Assembly: GCA_028386065.3 (NCBI GenBank)
Contig: JAKUCV010005535.1
Coordinates: 51,270 to 115,269, forward strand
Reading direction: 5' to 3'
DNA length: 64,000 nt
Source of the DNA: Turnera subulata
Taxonomy: Eukaryota > Streptophyta > Magnoliopsida > Malpighiales > Passifloraceae
Shown: piece by piece, positions 49,430 through 62,888 of the stretch
Layout: every line of letters begins with the position of its first letter
How positions within the stretch are numbered: the stretch's first letter is position 1
The notes under the pieces: model-generated
What the model was told of the DNA's origin: nothing
What the model saw: only the letters and a program-made list of their open reading frames with translations
The model's database searches: none
Made by a program: the position numbers and the translations under genes

Positions 49430-50425
49430 AGAGATGTTTTCACGCTCCTCAGCTCTCTCTAGTCTTACTACTATCTTCTCTTGTCTACTGCCCCGCCAGT
49501 TAGGTGTTTTTCCTTTCGGTCCTTCTTATATATTCACTCAGCCCCCAAGTTTCCCATTTTCTTTCGCCCTTTTTTAGTGAGCAACTTCTTTCTCTTCCTT
49601 CTTTTTTTTATTAACCCTTTTTTTTTTCTTATCAATATTCAACCAAAAATTTTCTCATAAAGAAAAATTCAATCAAGAATTCCCCTGTTTTCTTCTTAAC
49701 CTAGATGCTCAAGCACTTGTTTTTAATTCTCAACAGTAGTTGTCGAATGAGATATAATTATAAATCAAACTCAAGCGAAAACTTTCGGCGACAACTGTTC
49801 TAACATTTTTTATTTTTATTTCCTTAAGATAGTTATTCTATAAATTAATATATTTTATCAAAAAGTTGCGATATTTCTTATTTTTTGTATATCCTATCCA
49901 ACCCCAAATCGATTTTCTCTTTATCTTATTTATCTTCTTATTTATTTTCATTAACAGAAATATACTAAAAACATATAGTTTATAGTTCATACGTATTTGG
50001 CTTTCTTTTGCTTGCTTGATGATACATCTTATTAGTGAACAATATAATCTCGATAGGATCTCAATAGTTTCTTACCTATTTATTATCTAATAATAGGAAT
50101 AGAAATGAATTGTGGCAAATTAAGTGTTGATAGGTTTAACTCAGCTCTCATGAAGCGAATGATGAGATTTTTTGTTATGATATTACTTCATAACAGTATA
50201 TATTGCTGTCGTGATTTTCTGTTAAAGGAGTCTTTATTTTAAAATTTTGAGATGTATCAAATGAATTACATTAGACTCATAATTTACTAATGAGACATAC
50301 ATTATTGGTAAAAACTTGGAAGTCCTCACAACCGTGAAGACCAAGAACAAAGAAAAGAAAATGTTAAATCTTTTTAGCATATGATGTAGAACCATTGAAG
50401 GGAAAGTCCCAGGGAGTGCCAGGAC
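49430..50425. other. Intergenic DNA between PFD1 and CNX2
   Basis: This holds the PFD1 promoter side (pyrimidine-rich block at about 49430-49650) and the 3' flank of CNX2. The middle is AT-rich. No gene is supported. Confidence 0.5.
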
Positions 50426-53400
50426 CTAGCCACCTATATGTATCATTGGTCGATTTGCCGTTTTTGCAATGTCAAACATTCCAGCATGAGAAGCTTTCTT
50501 CCTTTTGACCTGAAGCAAACAAGTGAAACTCTCTTCAGACGACCAATAGCGGCTTGAGGAGAAAGCAAACTTGTTGTAGCACATCCCATGAAACCATGAA
50601 TGTTCAAGTCAAAAGCAAAAACAGATATTCCAATGAATTATAGACGACCTAGGCTACACCACATGATGTCCCATACTACAAACAAGAAAACACGTTGACG
50701 TTTATGTTATTTGCACAAAAGACACAGAGCTGAAAGGCCAAAACTGCATACCGCTGCTCCAATTATTCTCCTAAGTTCATGATCGTCAGCACCACCGCGA
50801 AGAGGGTCTCTTAAGCTAACCTACAAAGTCAAAGCGCCAATGATAAGTATGAAATATGACAGAGCAGGCAGAAAAAAGGAATAGAGCAAAGAACTAAGAA
50901 AATATCTTGTGCATAAGGCAACAATATGTAGCACACCTATCCCCTAAATAGCTTGAAGGAAAGAACAGGACTTTTGCAATTGACTTAGCTTATTGCTACA
51001 ACTATAATGGTTGAAGCATGCTTTCTTCCATGTACAAGATCATAATTCGGAAATACAGAACACAAAAGAAAAGGGTGAAAAGTTGAAGCATTAGAAGCGG
51101 ACCAAATGTTGATATTTAATTACCTGATTGATTGTAAGAAAATGCGATTTCCCTAGCTCAACCTATTGTGAAATAACAGACTTGCAAACGGAGCCTGTGA
51201 CCTTGGACTCGAGAAAGAATCCCACTTAATGATAATATGAAGAAAACAAATGATCATGACATCTAAAAATAATGATAATTCATAAAAGCCAGCTGCATGT
51301 TTCAGGATATCAGTCCACAAGAAAGTGAGCAACAAGCCATTACCACAATTTGTAGCCCAAGGTGAAACAGCAAAAAAGGGTCACTTATTTGTTGTTTTAC
51401 TGTTACATCAAGGGGCAAGCGAAGGTGGACACTTGCTAGGTGGTGCAGTGGGCGAGGATACGGCCTATGTGGCTTAAATACGGAGGTGACAGAGACATTG
51501 CAGTTTTTTATGGCACCTTCACAAAAGCAGGAAAAATGGAAGGAGTAGTCCTGATGGCCAATTGATCTGATGCAAGCAACGACATTTACACGAAATAGAA
51601 GAGAACCAGGGAGAAGATAGAAAAATCTGAGGAGAAAAGCTTTCTTATTCGGTTTTGCTTGCTTTGGACTAAATACTAATGATGTTGAAGGTAAGACTCA
51701 AACCGGAGACCTCACCCTCTGGCTTTGCAATAGTACCAATACACAACAAGCCCATTGGTAACATTGGATTAATTTTGCAAAGCGTGACAAGAGACAACCA
51801 CAAAGCAGAGCACAACTAGAAAAAGTCACCAAACAGGCCTTAAACTAGCAAATCCATCTTTCCTACGAAGTTCATGGGATCCAACCAAATAGCTGTATTG
51901 GTTTTCCAATAGTATACCTCTTCTTGCCTATACTCTCTGAATCTCCTATGCCTTGTGTTGACTCTCCTGCCTTTGAAGTACTCACTTCATGCATGCTAGG
52001 AGCCTGGTATCTCTTAGAGAGATCTTTCAAGATCCACATGCAATCTGATGCCAGTCTACTCATCCATTTGACCAAATACTTTAAGAACCACCACAAGAAG
52101 TAGAAACAAAGATCCCAACATCTCGTCTCATGATGAATGCTTCAAGATTGAGAACAACAAATTCATATGAAGTGTTAAACTATTCAGGTTCATAAGTATT
52201 GTCTTCAACAATTCTTGTACTATAACTTGATCTCAATCTTCAAATTCAAAAAATCACTATGTTAATGAGATAAATATATTTGGGTCTAGTACCAATGCTT
52301 ACTGTTACCAACGCTTTAGCATTCATCTGCAGTTGCACTTGCTCTGTCACTAGGCAGGTTAAATTGAGAAAGGAACCAGATCAAATGGCGCCTCCATTGC
52401 AAAATCTCAAACAATTCCAAATGAAACCGGACCAGCAGAGCAACTAAGGATCTATAATATTCAAATGAAATGGAAAAATTGTAGGACACGTATTGGACAA
52501 GTAGACCTTGCTAATATTTAAGCAAGAAACTTTCATGCTTCTTGAAGTTGCTGTGACTTATGTACCTCAGCTTAAAAAAATCAGGAAATGAATGATCATC
52601 TTGCCAGTAAAAGCAAAATTTATACCCGTCAAAATGGTCTGGAAAGAATTTAGCAAAAGACAGAGACCATCAGATTGCCTATGGATTTCATCAATAGAAT
52701 TTCAACACCTTCACTGGGACATCTATGAGAGATACCACCCCATTACCTCACAAGTGTCTTCTTCACAAGAAAGTGTAAACTATGCAAATGCATGGACTGT
52801 TCTCTATTTTTTCTGCAATAAGAATGAGGCCTAGCTGAAAGTATATGAAGCTACTTGTAGCCCATTTACAATATCACCAGTTAGAACCTGCACATAACGC
52901 TGTCTAGCCTAGATGGTAGGTTGACTGAATTTAAGGCAGTTAAGAAAATTATGCTTTCCTCGAAAGCTATTTTGTAATTTTAAAATAGTTAACCGACCAA
53001 TTACTTCATTTAAAAATATTCAAAGGGCTAGCAGGAAGCAAATATCTCTTATTGTGTTGCTTAGGGCACATACTCAAGGGGTACCTCCTTCATTTGCTTA
53101 TATACACACAGGTTGTACATCAGTCCCTGAATGAATGCATGAACTGAGTAACTAAGGATTAAAGCTTGGATCAATGATGCATCACTCTGAGGTTGATGCC
53201 CAAGATTCTCATCAAGAATGATTCCCAGAACTGATGGTGGTGCCTTGTCATTCTCCGCTTTCTTTTGGTCTTTTATTCTTCAACCTTAACTGTTGAATGT
53301 CCTTTGTTACTATTTCCAACTAGCAGTTCATAACCACTCAAACAACAGAAAGTATCCTAGCAATTTATTGTTCTCATTTTCAAGAAATGAACATGGAATG

Positions 53401-56282
53401 TATATGATGGAAATACATGAAGACTTTCAAGAGAGAACAAAGTCTAACTTTAAGCCAATGTAGCTATGTAGCACATTCACCACTTTAAACCTTCACTGTA
53501 ACAATGTTTTTCACTCAAAGATGCATATGCATGTTCAATGTCTTGCTTAAGTAAGGATTGTTATGCAGTCCTTCTGTAATCTTGCTTCACCTATGGGTAA
53601 TGTTGGAAGCTTTTGGAAACAGCCAACCAATCAACTGCTTCACGTGGAAGTGTTGACAGGCTATCTGGAAGCAGGCAGCAGTGTGGACCTCCACACATTG
53701 CAATGCACCTCCTTAGTTTGACTTATTTTTTCGTAAATAGGCTGGACTTCTAAAGGATGGAAGAAAAAAAAAATGTTGAAAGTTTTCAGATACTGAAACA
53801 ACGGATCTCCTCTTTTGGGCATCATGCCTCAGATTTTCTAGCAGAGTGGTGGTTTTTTCCCCTTTTATTATAATTGCCATTGCCGAAATTCGCAACTAGT
53901 AAGTCTTATCCTTAGTCAGGCCTAATTTATGAGGTTAAAAGAAGTTTGGTACTTTTCCAAGTATAATCTACCCCAAAAATCAGAAGCTCTATTTCAATCA
54001 CATAGGCACTGGCAAAATGAAAAAAATAAATGGTTTAGCATCAGCATCTTAAACAGTTAAACATCAACTCCCTTATCCCAAATTTTCATTAAAAAGGAAT
54101 TCATAGAATAACAAGCAAGAACACGTATGTAAAGTTGATTGGGGAAGGGAAAATTGAAAAACAATCTCCATGCAAAAGCATACACAGAGAAAAATATGAC
54201 AAGGAATAGAGATTCACCTCTGAAGGGCCAAAAAGGCATACTTTAAAGTTTCCGTCAGCCAAAAGACGCAGTCTATTGCAACCAGCACAAAAATGCTCTG
54301 TCATTGATGTGATAAAAGAAACAGTACCAATATGTCCCTCGATCTGGAAGTTCTTGGCTGTCTCTGAAGGGTGATCCTGCACTCTCTTTAGGGACTTGAA
54401 CTGCTTTTCCTGTTCAGAAACAATAAGTTAGTGCAGAATCTAGGAGGAAGCATTAAGACATGTCTTAATAGGAATGTTAACAATACAATTCCGCACTCCA
54501 ATTTTTCATTTACAATCAATTTTTTCCCTCTACATCAGTTTGGTTCCCTCTGCACCAATTGATTTTGGAGACATGGAGTTGTTGCTTGCTCTGTAGCGTT
54601 TGACTAGATCTAGTGCCAAAGAAGGAAAATTACTGTTCTAGGAGGAACAAGAACATATTGGATGGCATTGCAAAGAAAACACTAAACAGAAGAGGCATGA
54701 AATGAATTTATATATATTATACAAAATATTTAGTATTGAGCTAAACTCTATCATGGAAACTAAAGAGGATGACCTGTTAGAGTTCTACCTTACCACTGTA
54801 TCCAACATCTCTGAGAAGGGGACAAGTTTCTTGACATTCCAGACATTACCATCAAAAGGCATGAATTCGATGAATCGAACATTAATGGGTCTGTCACGTG
54901 TCAACCGCACGAAATCACATATCTCATCGTCATTATACCCACGCATCACCACACAATTCACCTAACAGAAATGAGCAAGGGAAAATTAATTTATTTCACA
55001 GAGGGTGGAATTAGCAAGACAATAAAAAAGAAGAAATAATTGATAGTTGAACATATCCCAAATAAGTGAAGTGGCTGATTACATTATTGAAGGAAGAAAA
55101 TATCCAACCAACATAATTAGGAGAAAAAAAGGGGTAAAAAAAATCACAAAGAAGTAACATACCTTCACAGGATTATACCCAGACTCTACAGCAACATTAA
55201 TTGATTCCATAACCCTGTCATGCCCTTTACGCCTGGTCAAAAATTCAAACTTGGCCGGAACCAATGTGTCCAAACTGATATTTAGTTTAGTGAGACCACA
55301 TTCTTTGAGCTTCGGCAGCTTTCTGGCTAGAGTAATTCCATTTGTAGTCATGGCCAATGTCTTCAGTCCTTTCAAGCTAGACAATGAGAAGCATATATCT
55401 TCAATATCTTTCCTAAGGGTCGGCTCCCCACCTGTCAACCGAATTTTATCCACCCCAGAACTCACAAATAGACTTGCCAAGTGAACAATCTCATTGTGTG
55501 AAAGCAATTGAGAGCTAGGGGTGAGCTCCACCCCCTCCGCCGGCATACAGTACTGACACCTAAGATTGCAGCGTTCCGTCAAGGAGATTCGCAAGTATGA
55601 GTGCATCCTTCCAAATGAATCAGTAAGCATATCGGATGCATGATCAGAGGAGTGTGGGTTTTCTGACAACTTGGAGCAGGAAGTGGAATACACCCTTGGT
55701 AAGGCTCCTGCCAGATAACCACAAAAGGAACCTTCACTGATGCCATTTGTGGAAGCATAGTACGGTCCAAGGTCACAATCAACCTGCAAGTCAAGCGGGA
55801 AAATACTCGCCTGTTTAAACTTCCGTCGTAAAATACCCTTCCATGTGTGTCAAGCATAAAGGGCCATAATCCCCAAAAGGACCAAGAAATGAAGAAGTTA
55901 TTAACTAGATACGAGGAGAGGAAGGCTTTTTGTAATTCTGTTATTGCAAAATCGTTTTTAGTGCTTGACAATAGTAGTAAAGAGCATAGACAATACCACC
56001 AGCACCATCACCACCTAGGATCACATAAAGCATCGATCTTCAAGACAATAATAACATGGGTTACAGTTAACAGGAGGCACCGATAGATTATTACCATGAA
56101 AACCAAAACAAAAACAAACACACAGACAAAAAGGAAGAACAGAGGGAAAAAAAAAAAAACTCCAAATAATGGCAGTTAAGAAGACACACACCGGAAAGGG
56201 AGCGTATTACCAACGGGGAATTGGAATTTCTGACACCCAAATGCCAGTTAACAATCCTGGACATGAACCGCCGCCTGATCAT
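50426..56282 (-). CDS. CNX2: GTP 3',8-cyclase, mitochondrial (MoaA-type molybdenum cofactor enzyme)
   Basis: A radical-SAM enzyme that, with CNX3, converts GTP toward cyclic pyranopterin monophosphate in the mitochondrial matrix, the first step of molybdenum cofactor synthesis. Exons on the minus strand are 56282-56190, 55783-55163, 54961-54794, 54409-54218, 50820-50752 and 50509-50426, giving 408 aa. The N-terminus ([16 protein letters not shown]...NSN) is arginine-rich like a mitochondrial presequence and resembles Arabidopsis CNX2. The radical-SAM cluster motif is C103-N-L-R-C107-Q-Y-C110. [12 protein letters not shown] follows. The second Fe-S cluster ligands are C335, C338 and C352 ([11 protein letters not shown]...KVC). 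The protein ends in the Gly-Gly typical of MoaA. Intron 4 is 3.4 kb. The exon 1 donor (GGT|GTGTGT) is chosen to keep phase and is the least certain join. Confidence 0.95.
51600..51760 (-). mobile_element. Possible SINE-like remnant in CNX2 intron 4
   Basis: On the minus strand, GGTTTGAGTCTTACC (about 51687-51701) resembles a tRNA B box. It is preceded by AGAGGGTGAGGTCTCC and ACCAATGGGCTTGTTG phrases of the kind seen in plant SINEs. No second copy or target duplication was found in this window. Confidence 0.25.
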
Positions 56283-57108
56283 CGTAGGAATTTGGAAGTT
56301 CGAGAGAGAGGGATAACTCCTGATTTAAGTTGTCAAGTACAGACAGAAGCAGCAGAAGTAGAAGTAAATATACCACAGCTCCCAGATTGGGCTGAATGAT
56401 GGAGAGAGATAGAGAGGAAAAGTGGATTGCGGTCCTTGTTTGTTTACTTCTAGTGAGGTTCCACGCGGGATGCCTCATGCCGCCACCATTATAAAGCTAA
56501 ACTGTGGGGCCCCGCCGCCATCATATTACCTACCCAAAAACATTAACATTCCAAGTAAAAACAGGCAACGCTCCATTTACGGGTGATAATTTGATGTCAC
56601 GTGTTGGGTGCAAGTCATATGAAAAAGTTCAGGCCTTTAGAGGTCTCCCAAAGGGTATTCAAAACTTACTCCACCAGCGGATAATGTTTGTTGGTGTCAT
56701 GTCATGTGGATCTATAAACTTTGGTATGGTAAGTGTTGTTGAGTTGGTGACTGTCCATGGTTTTTGTTAGATTTTTATGCCTTACATGTTGAATTAGATG
56801 ATGGTTTGAGATGGATTTATATGCTTAAATTGACATGCATCCATGTTTCAACTTTTCTTAGATTTGTTCCTTAAGAAGCAATAATTATTTTCCCAAGATT
56901 TTTTAATCAAATAAAATTTAAGCAGCCGCAACTCCTGTTAAAGTGAGAAACCCTAATTAAATTTTGGATGGATTTTTAGAATATTTTTTTTCATCAACTG
57001 ATGGTTTTAACAATTGGATTTGTGAGCATGTGCAGATACATGTTGATTTTCAAGTCAACTAGTAATGTTACCTCTTGCATACCTGAAAAGGTTTTTTTGG
57101 GAAGGTCC
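56283..57108. other. CNX2 promoter side and intergenic DNA
   Basis: The CNX2 5' leader runs to roughly 56480, with (AGA)n and AGCAGCAGAAG purine repeats at 56345-56370. The rest is AT-rich and holds no supported gene. Confidence 0.45.
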
Positions 57109-57116
57109 TTCCCTGC

Positions 57117-57277
57117 AGTGGCGGACACAAGGGGACAAAATTTTTATCCTGAACTATTTTTAGTATGCATTTGTGTAAAATAGTCTTTATTTTGGTGGTA
57201 ATTAGAAGTTAAAAATTAAATTTGAATTCATTTTATTTTTTTGGCCCTTCCAAAAATACTTTTCTGGTCCGTCACTG
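57117..57277. mobile_element. Small hAT-like non-autonomous element
   Basis: The ends read CAGTGGCGGAC and GTCCGTCACTG, inverted repeats with one mismatch of the type common in plant hAT elements. An 8-base flanking repeat, TTCCCTGC (57109-57116) and TTTCCTGC (57278-57285), differs at one base. There is no coding content. Confidence 0.7.
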
Positions 57278-57641
57278 TTTCCTGCAACTAAACAATTTTG
57301 TATATTTTTTTTAATCAATGTTTTTGTATATATTAAGAGGTGGGTGGATTTCAGGTGGAAAAACAAAAGAAAAACTATAAAATAAATAAATTAAAAATGA
57401 TCGGAGATATTTATTTATGCTGCGAGAGAAGTAAATGGATGGATGGGTCAAGGGATAACAAGCTTTAACAACCATCCACCGAGCGATGATAATGACATTA
57501 ATATTTTTGGCGAGTTTAGCTAAAACCCAATTAGAAAGAATTCATGACAAAAAAAAAAATAAAAGGGAGAGGGTATAAAGACTTGCAAAAGTTAATTAAA
57601 AAAAAAAAGAGGCTAAAATGACAAGGCATTGGAAATTGGCA
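57278..57641. other. Intergenic DNA left of the MULE
   Basis: AT-rich sequence with several A runs; nothing recognised. Confidence 0.4.
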
Positions 57642-58636
57642 GGTAAAATGCATGTTTGGTCACTGTACCGCATGCGCGCGCTGGATTTTGGTCACTCTAC
57701 CGACTTTTGCTGGATTTTGGTCACTCTACCATTTGAATTTGATGGATTTTGGTTCGGCGCGGTTAGTGGGGCCCGTTTTTAACACGTGTGGAACGGAGAG
57801 TGGCTGGTGTGCGGTTATGGGTCCCACATACCATTTCCCGACCCACGGAACCCGATTTGCTTGTGAGGACAACCCGTTCCAGATGAGAACGGGTTACTCC
57901 AATTCCCAAACATGCATTTACCCCCCTTTTATTCCCCAATTCCACCCATTCATCTCTTCCTCTCTGGGACCCTAATTCTCCTCTCCCTCTCTCTCTCACT
58001 TTCTGAACTCAGCCGGCTGCAAAACCATCCCCAATTCCCAAATTATGAACCCAAATTGGAAGCCCTAATTCTCCTCTCCCTCTCTCTCTAACTTTCTCGA
58101 AAGCCCTAATTCCTGCCAAATTGGTGTCGTTCCCGATCGTCTCTAGTTCCCTCTCATTCCTTTCTTGCTTCCTTCGCTTGACATGCATCGAGGGCGACGA
58201 TAAGGGCTCCATTTCGATGGTTAGGGTTTCTTGGTCTTCTCGCTTATACCCGCATTTAACCGTGTGGTTTCAGAAATGGCGACAGGTGGTCCAGGGTGTT
58301 TTTGAGGGGTGACAGGTCATAGGTTCTGAGGTAGCCCGAGGTGGTGGAAGGTGGTCCAAGGTGGGGGTGTTTATTTCTTTATGGTTTCGATTGTGGCAGA
58401 CATGCTATTCTTTATTGCAGCCACAATAATTGTTTATTTTCTTTTTTTTGTATGTCCATATACTGTTTTGTTTATTCACAGATGAGTAGGTGGTCATGCA
58501 TGCATTGTTTGCATGTTCTGTACAACGAAGTCGTTTTCCATGCTTTCATTCCTTGCATTCTCTAACAAGTGAGTGGGTGTTTTTCATTCCCTTGTCCCAA
58601 TCTTGACGTTGTTTTGCCTTGTGACAGGGTGGCAGT

Positions 58637-61600
58637 ATGGCTGACGATCTTGATGATTATGTAGTATTCAAGTTCTTCATTGGGGGGGGAGTTATTTTTT
58701 TGGATGGGACTTCGGGTGGATGGAGGTATGAAGGGGGTAAAGTACACGAAGATTTTTTCATGGTAGATCGCCTATGTTACCGCACGCTGATAAACATCTG
58801 TGAGGTGATTGGATTTACAAATCCGGAAAAGTTATGGTACAGATGTGTGAAGCCTGATATGTGGTGTATGAATGCGCTAATGCTGATAGAGGACACAGTG
58901 GTGAAGTTTGAAGATTTTTTGAACGTGTGTTACACAGCTGAGGAGGTGGAGATTTATGTTCAGCACTCTGAGCATGACCATCCATTATTGTCAACAGAGA
59001 GGCCCGCACTTGTTGCTAAACGCTTGGGGTACGATGAGCAAGGCAGGAAGAAAGGGAAGGAGAAAGTCACAGATGCTGAAGATGAAGATCTTAGTATATT
59101 AGGTGGGGATCCCAAACTGGGTCTTCACAGGCCAATTACATTGGGGAGTTCGAGGTCCCAGAGTTCCAATGCTGAGAGAGGTGGTGAGGGATGTATTGAT
59201 TTAACTAAAGGTGGGAGGAGGGTTGAAACTGAAGATGGCAATGCTTTCATTGACGTTCGGGTTCAATGGGAGGCTGAAGATGATGGTGTTGAAACTGAAG
59301 ATGGCAATGTTACTATTGAAGCTGAAGCAGAGGTTGAAGATGATAATGACATTGATGATGATGGGCTGAGGCAGAACTATTTCATGGACGTTCCTTATCT
59401 TAGTGATAATGATGACATAGAGCTGCAAATGTATAGGAGGCATGCTAAAGGTGTTAGAAAAGGGCAAAATGGTGAGAATCCTTCTACTTCGAACTCTACA
59501 GAAACTGCTGAGGATAATGGAGGGCATGCAAGCGAGGATGTACAGAATGTCTGTGGGGGTGGTGAAGAGGTGTACTATAATTCAGATGATGCACTCAGCT
59601 ACGAATATGTTGCGCAGGATAGTGATGAAGATGAAGTTGGTAACGAAGGTGGGGTGAATGCGGTAGAGGTGGCTGTTGGTAACGAAGATACGGTGAATGT
59701 GGAAGAGGTGGCTGGCGATAATTATGAAGTGGTTACGAGGTTGAGTGGTTTCAGAAGGTATGATCCAATTGGAAAGCCGTTGTACATCACACCTTGCATG
59801 GTTTTCTTAGATAAGAAGCAGTTCAAAAATGTAGTTGAGGAGCTTGCAATCAGTGAGCACAGGGATGTAAGGTTCATTGTTAATGACAAGACTAGGATTC
59901 AGGCTGTATGTAAGGACTCAAGGTGTGATTGGAACATTTGGTGCTCCATTGATGGACCTACACAAAGATGGTGTGTGAAGACATTCCAGCCTGGGCATAG
60001 TTGTGAGGTAGCTTTCTCGAACAGCAGAGTAACTTACAAATATTTGGCAAAGCATCTAGTAAGGACTAGAGGAAGAAGCGCACAGGACTTGAAACCTGCA
60101 GATATAAGAGATGGGGGAAAAACAGATTTTGATGTGAATGTCACAAAGAATCAGTCTACATGGGCAAGGGGTGAAATCCTAAGGATATTTGAAGGAAATG
60201 TAAAGGAAGAGTTCGCCATGCTTCACAATTATGCAGCCACTTTAAGAAAGACAAATCCAAGCAGCTCAATTCAGGTGGAATCTTCTAATGGTGTGTTCAA
60301 AAGAATGTACGTTTGCTTTTCCGCACTGAAAGAGGGTTTTAAGTCATGTAGGCCCATAATTGGCTTAGATGGATGCTTTTTAAAGGGACCAGTTAAGGGA
60401 CAAATACTTGCAGCAGTTGGAAGAGATGGAAACAATCAGATGTTTCCACTTGCTTGGGCGGTGGTCCTAAGGGAGAACATGGAGAGTTGGTCATGGTTCC
60501 TATCATGGCTAATAGATGATCTTGACATGAGAGGCCGAGGTGGAGAGGGATTTACTTTTGTTTCTGACCAGCAAAAGGTACTTAAGTAATGAAATTATTG
60601 GTTTACTTAATTGATTGTAATTGTAAGTATTTACGCGGTTTGTCCATTAATTTTGCAGGGCTTAGGTCTTGCAATCAGCCAGTTAACTCCACATGCTGAG
60701 CATAGGCGTTGCGCAAGACATATATATGCAAAATGGAGAAGGAAGCATAATGGGGAGGATTTGCAAAGACAATTTTGGATAACATGCAAAGCAACCAATG
60801 AATATGATTACAAGTCAGAAGTGGAGAAGCTTGGCCGGCTAAGTGCAACTGCGAAGGAGGATTTTCTTAAGGTTGATAATAGAACTTGGTGCAGGGCTTT
60901 CCAGGGAACTGTGGCAAAGAGTGACATCATCGATAATAACTTGTGCGAAACATTCAACGCCTTCATCATTGACGCGCGGTTTAAGAGTATCGTCTCAATG
61001 ATGGAGGAAATTAGGACACAGGTAATGGTGAGAAATGCTGAACGTAAGCAACATGCAGAGACATTCAGAGAGGGTTTTGGAATAAACATACGGCGGAAGA
61101 TTGATGATAATAGAAAGCAAGCATTGAAAATGCGGATTGTGTTCAACGGTGACAAGGGATGGGAGGTTACAGATCCAGCTGGTGATACATATATTGTCCA
61201 AATGGAGAATCAGAGTTGTATTTGTAGAGCTTGGGATTTGACTGGGATCCCTTGTGCACATGCGATGTGCATAATTGGAACAAGAAGGCTAGATGTGAGG
61301 TCGTATGTTTCAAGATGGTATGCGCGGTCAACATATGAGAAGTGTTACAGTCACAGTATGCAAGCTGTTCCTGGGAAGAGATTCTGGGAAGACTGTGGAC
61401 AGCCTCCACTTGAAGCCCCAAAAATGGTTGCAAATCAGCCAGGCAGACCACAGACAAAGCGTTTTCAATACGCTTGGGAACCAGGCCAAGGGACCAAGAT
61501 GTCCAGGAAGGGGAGGATTATGCATTGCTCTATTTGCCACTCTCGTGAACATACAAGGCCAAAGTGTCCTGACCTTCCAAATCCTGATGCTAATGCTACA

Positions 61601-62888
61601 GGTTTACTTCAGACCAAGCAAAATTGTGGATAGTTTCTTTCTTCGCTTTACTTCATTCCTGACATTATGGCGTTCTCTGCTCTGCAGGAAACAGTGGTGG
61701 ACCAACCAACCGAAAGACTCAGAGAATTAAAACCATGGTGTATGGAGATGGGACGACGAAGCATGTAATTGAAAATGTCACACCCACACCTCGCACGCAC
61801 CCTGTGAGTCAAAGTCAGAAGAGCACTACCACATCAGTTGCAAATAGCATACCACAGAATGTTAACAGGCCAGGTGTGTTCACTTGATTTATACACTTCA
61901 CTCTCTAATTTCTTCTATCTGGTCCTGCTTTCTTTGTTGCATCATTTGGGGCATTACATTAGTTTCTCCCTTCACTCTCTAGTTACAGGCAATGAAGGAA
62001 GCAATCGAAAGTCTGAGCGTATTAAGACAATGGTGTTTGGTGATGGGACTACAAAGCATGTGACTGAAAGAATCCCAACCCCTCGCATGCACCCAGTTGC
62101 ACATGTCATACCACAAAGCACTCAAGCAAGCCACCAAAAGACTGAACGCATCAAGACCATGGTGTATGGAGATGGGACAACAAAGCATGTCACTGAAAAA
62201 ATCACTGTCACACCTGTGAGACAAAGTCAGGGCAGCACTTCCTCTGTTTCTAATGTCGAAACACAGAAAACTAATGCCTCAGGTTTGCATCACTGCTTTC
62301 AAAGATTGTGGTTGTCTGTAGGATCTTATCCTAATATTGTTTGGTTCTGGACATGATTCTAATAGGCCCTCCAATGACCATGGGTTATATGTCTTTTGCG
62401 GCATTCCAGAATGCATCCTCTAATGTTAATGCCATAGGTATTACCAATGTAGGCATTGTGATGATTACACTAACTCGTGTATGACATTGCATTAATTCTT
62501 CTTCTAACTTTCTGGCAGGTTCACACAATGCCACACCTATTGTCAAGCGTAGTCCTAGGGCTCACAAGAAAACCATGCCTATGTCTCAACTAATGTCCCA
62601 AACTGCTTCATCTGATGTCAATGCCACAGGTATTACCATGTCTACTATATTTCCTTTTGTAACTTTATTTAATTTATTTCATCACACTAAATTCCTCATT
62701 TGTTTTTTCTGGCAGGGTCACAAAATGCAGCAATTAGGCGTAGTCCTCGGAATCACAGCATTACCATGGCTGAGACATCAACTAGGACAATGCCTAACTT
62801 GCGTTCTAGAAGAACACTCGACTTAACGCGTCCTGCATCCGAGAATGAAGAGGAAGTTCAAGCTGCAAAGAAGAGAAAAAAGACTTGA
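58637..62888 (+). CDS. MULE transposase (MuDR/FAR1-like family), apparently intact
   Basis: A DDE transposase that cuts and pastes Mutator-type DNA transposons in the nucleus. Exons 58637-60577, 60659-61601, 61688-61873, 61989-62282, 62366-62437, 62519-62629 and 62716-62888 are all in phase and give 1239 aa without a stop. The order is as follows. A PB1-like N-terminal domain lies at about 5-75. An acidic low-complexity linker lies at about 140-370. A MuDR-type DNA-binding domain (KQFKNVVEELAIS...C...C...W) lies at about 390-475. The MULE catalytic core carries D578 (GLDGCF), D644 (SDQQKG) and E744 (NNLCETFN). The SWIM zinc finger is C834-x-C836...C846-x-H848. A CCHC knuckle, CSICHSREHTRPKC, lies near 945. 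The C-terminal tail has three RIKTMV(Y/F)GDGTTKHV repeats and a basic end. ATG 58637 follows a likely 5'-UTR acceptor. Confidence 0.9.
61688..62888 (+). repeat. Repeated phase 1-1 exons encoding the transposase tail
   Basis: Exons 3-6 (and the start of exon 7) all begin after codon base 1, and each acceptor and donor falls within a Gly codon after N-A-(T/S/I). Exon 3 has one RIKTMVYGDGTTKHV unit and exon 4 has two. Exons 6 and 7 share GS(H/Q)NA...RSPR. Symmetric phase allows duplication or skipping without frame loss. Confidence 0.75.

Noticed and set aside
58815..59527. Minus-strand frames inside the MULE transposase exon 1
   Set aside because: They are antisense of the acidic GAT/GAA-rich linker and have no independent support.
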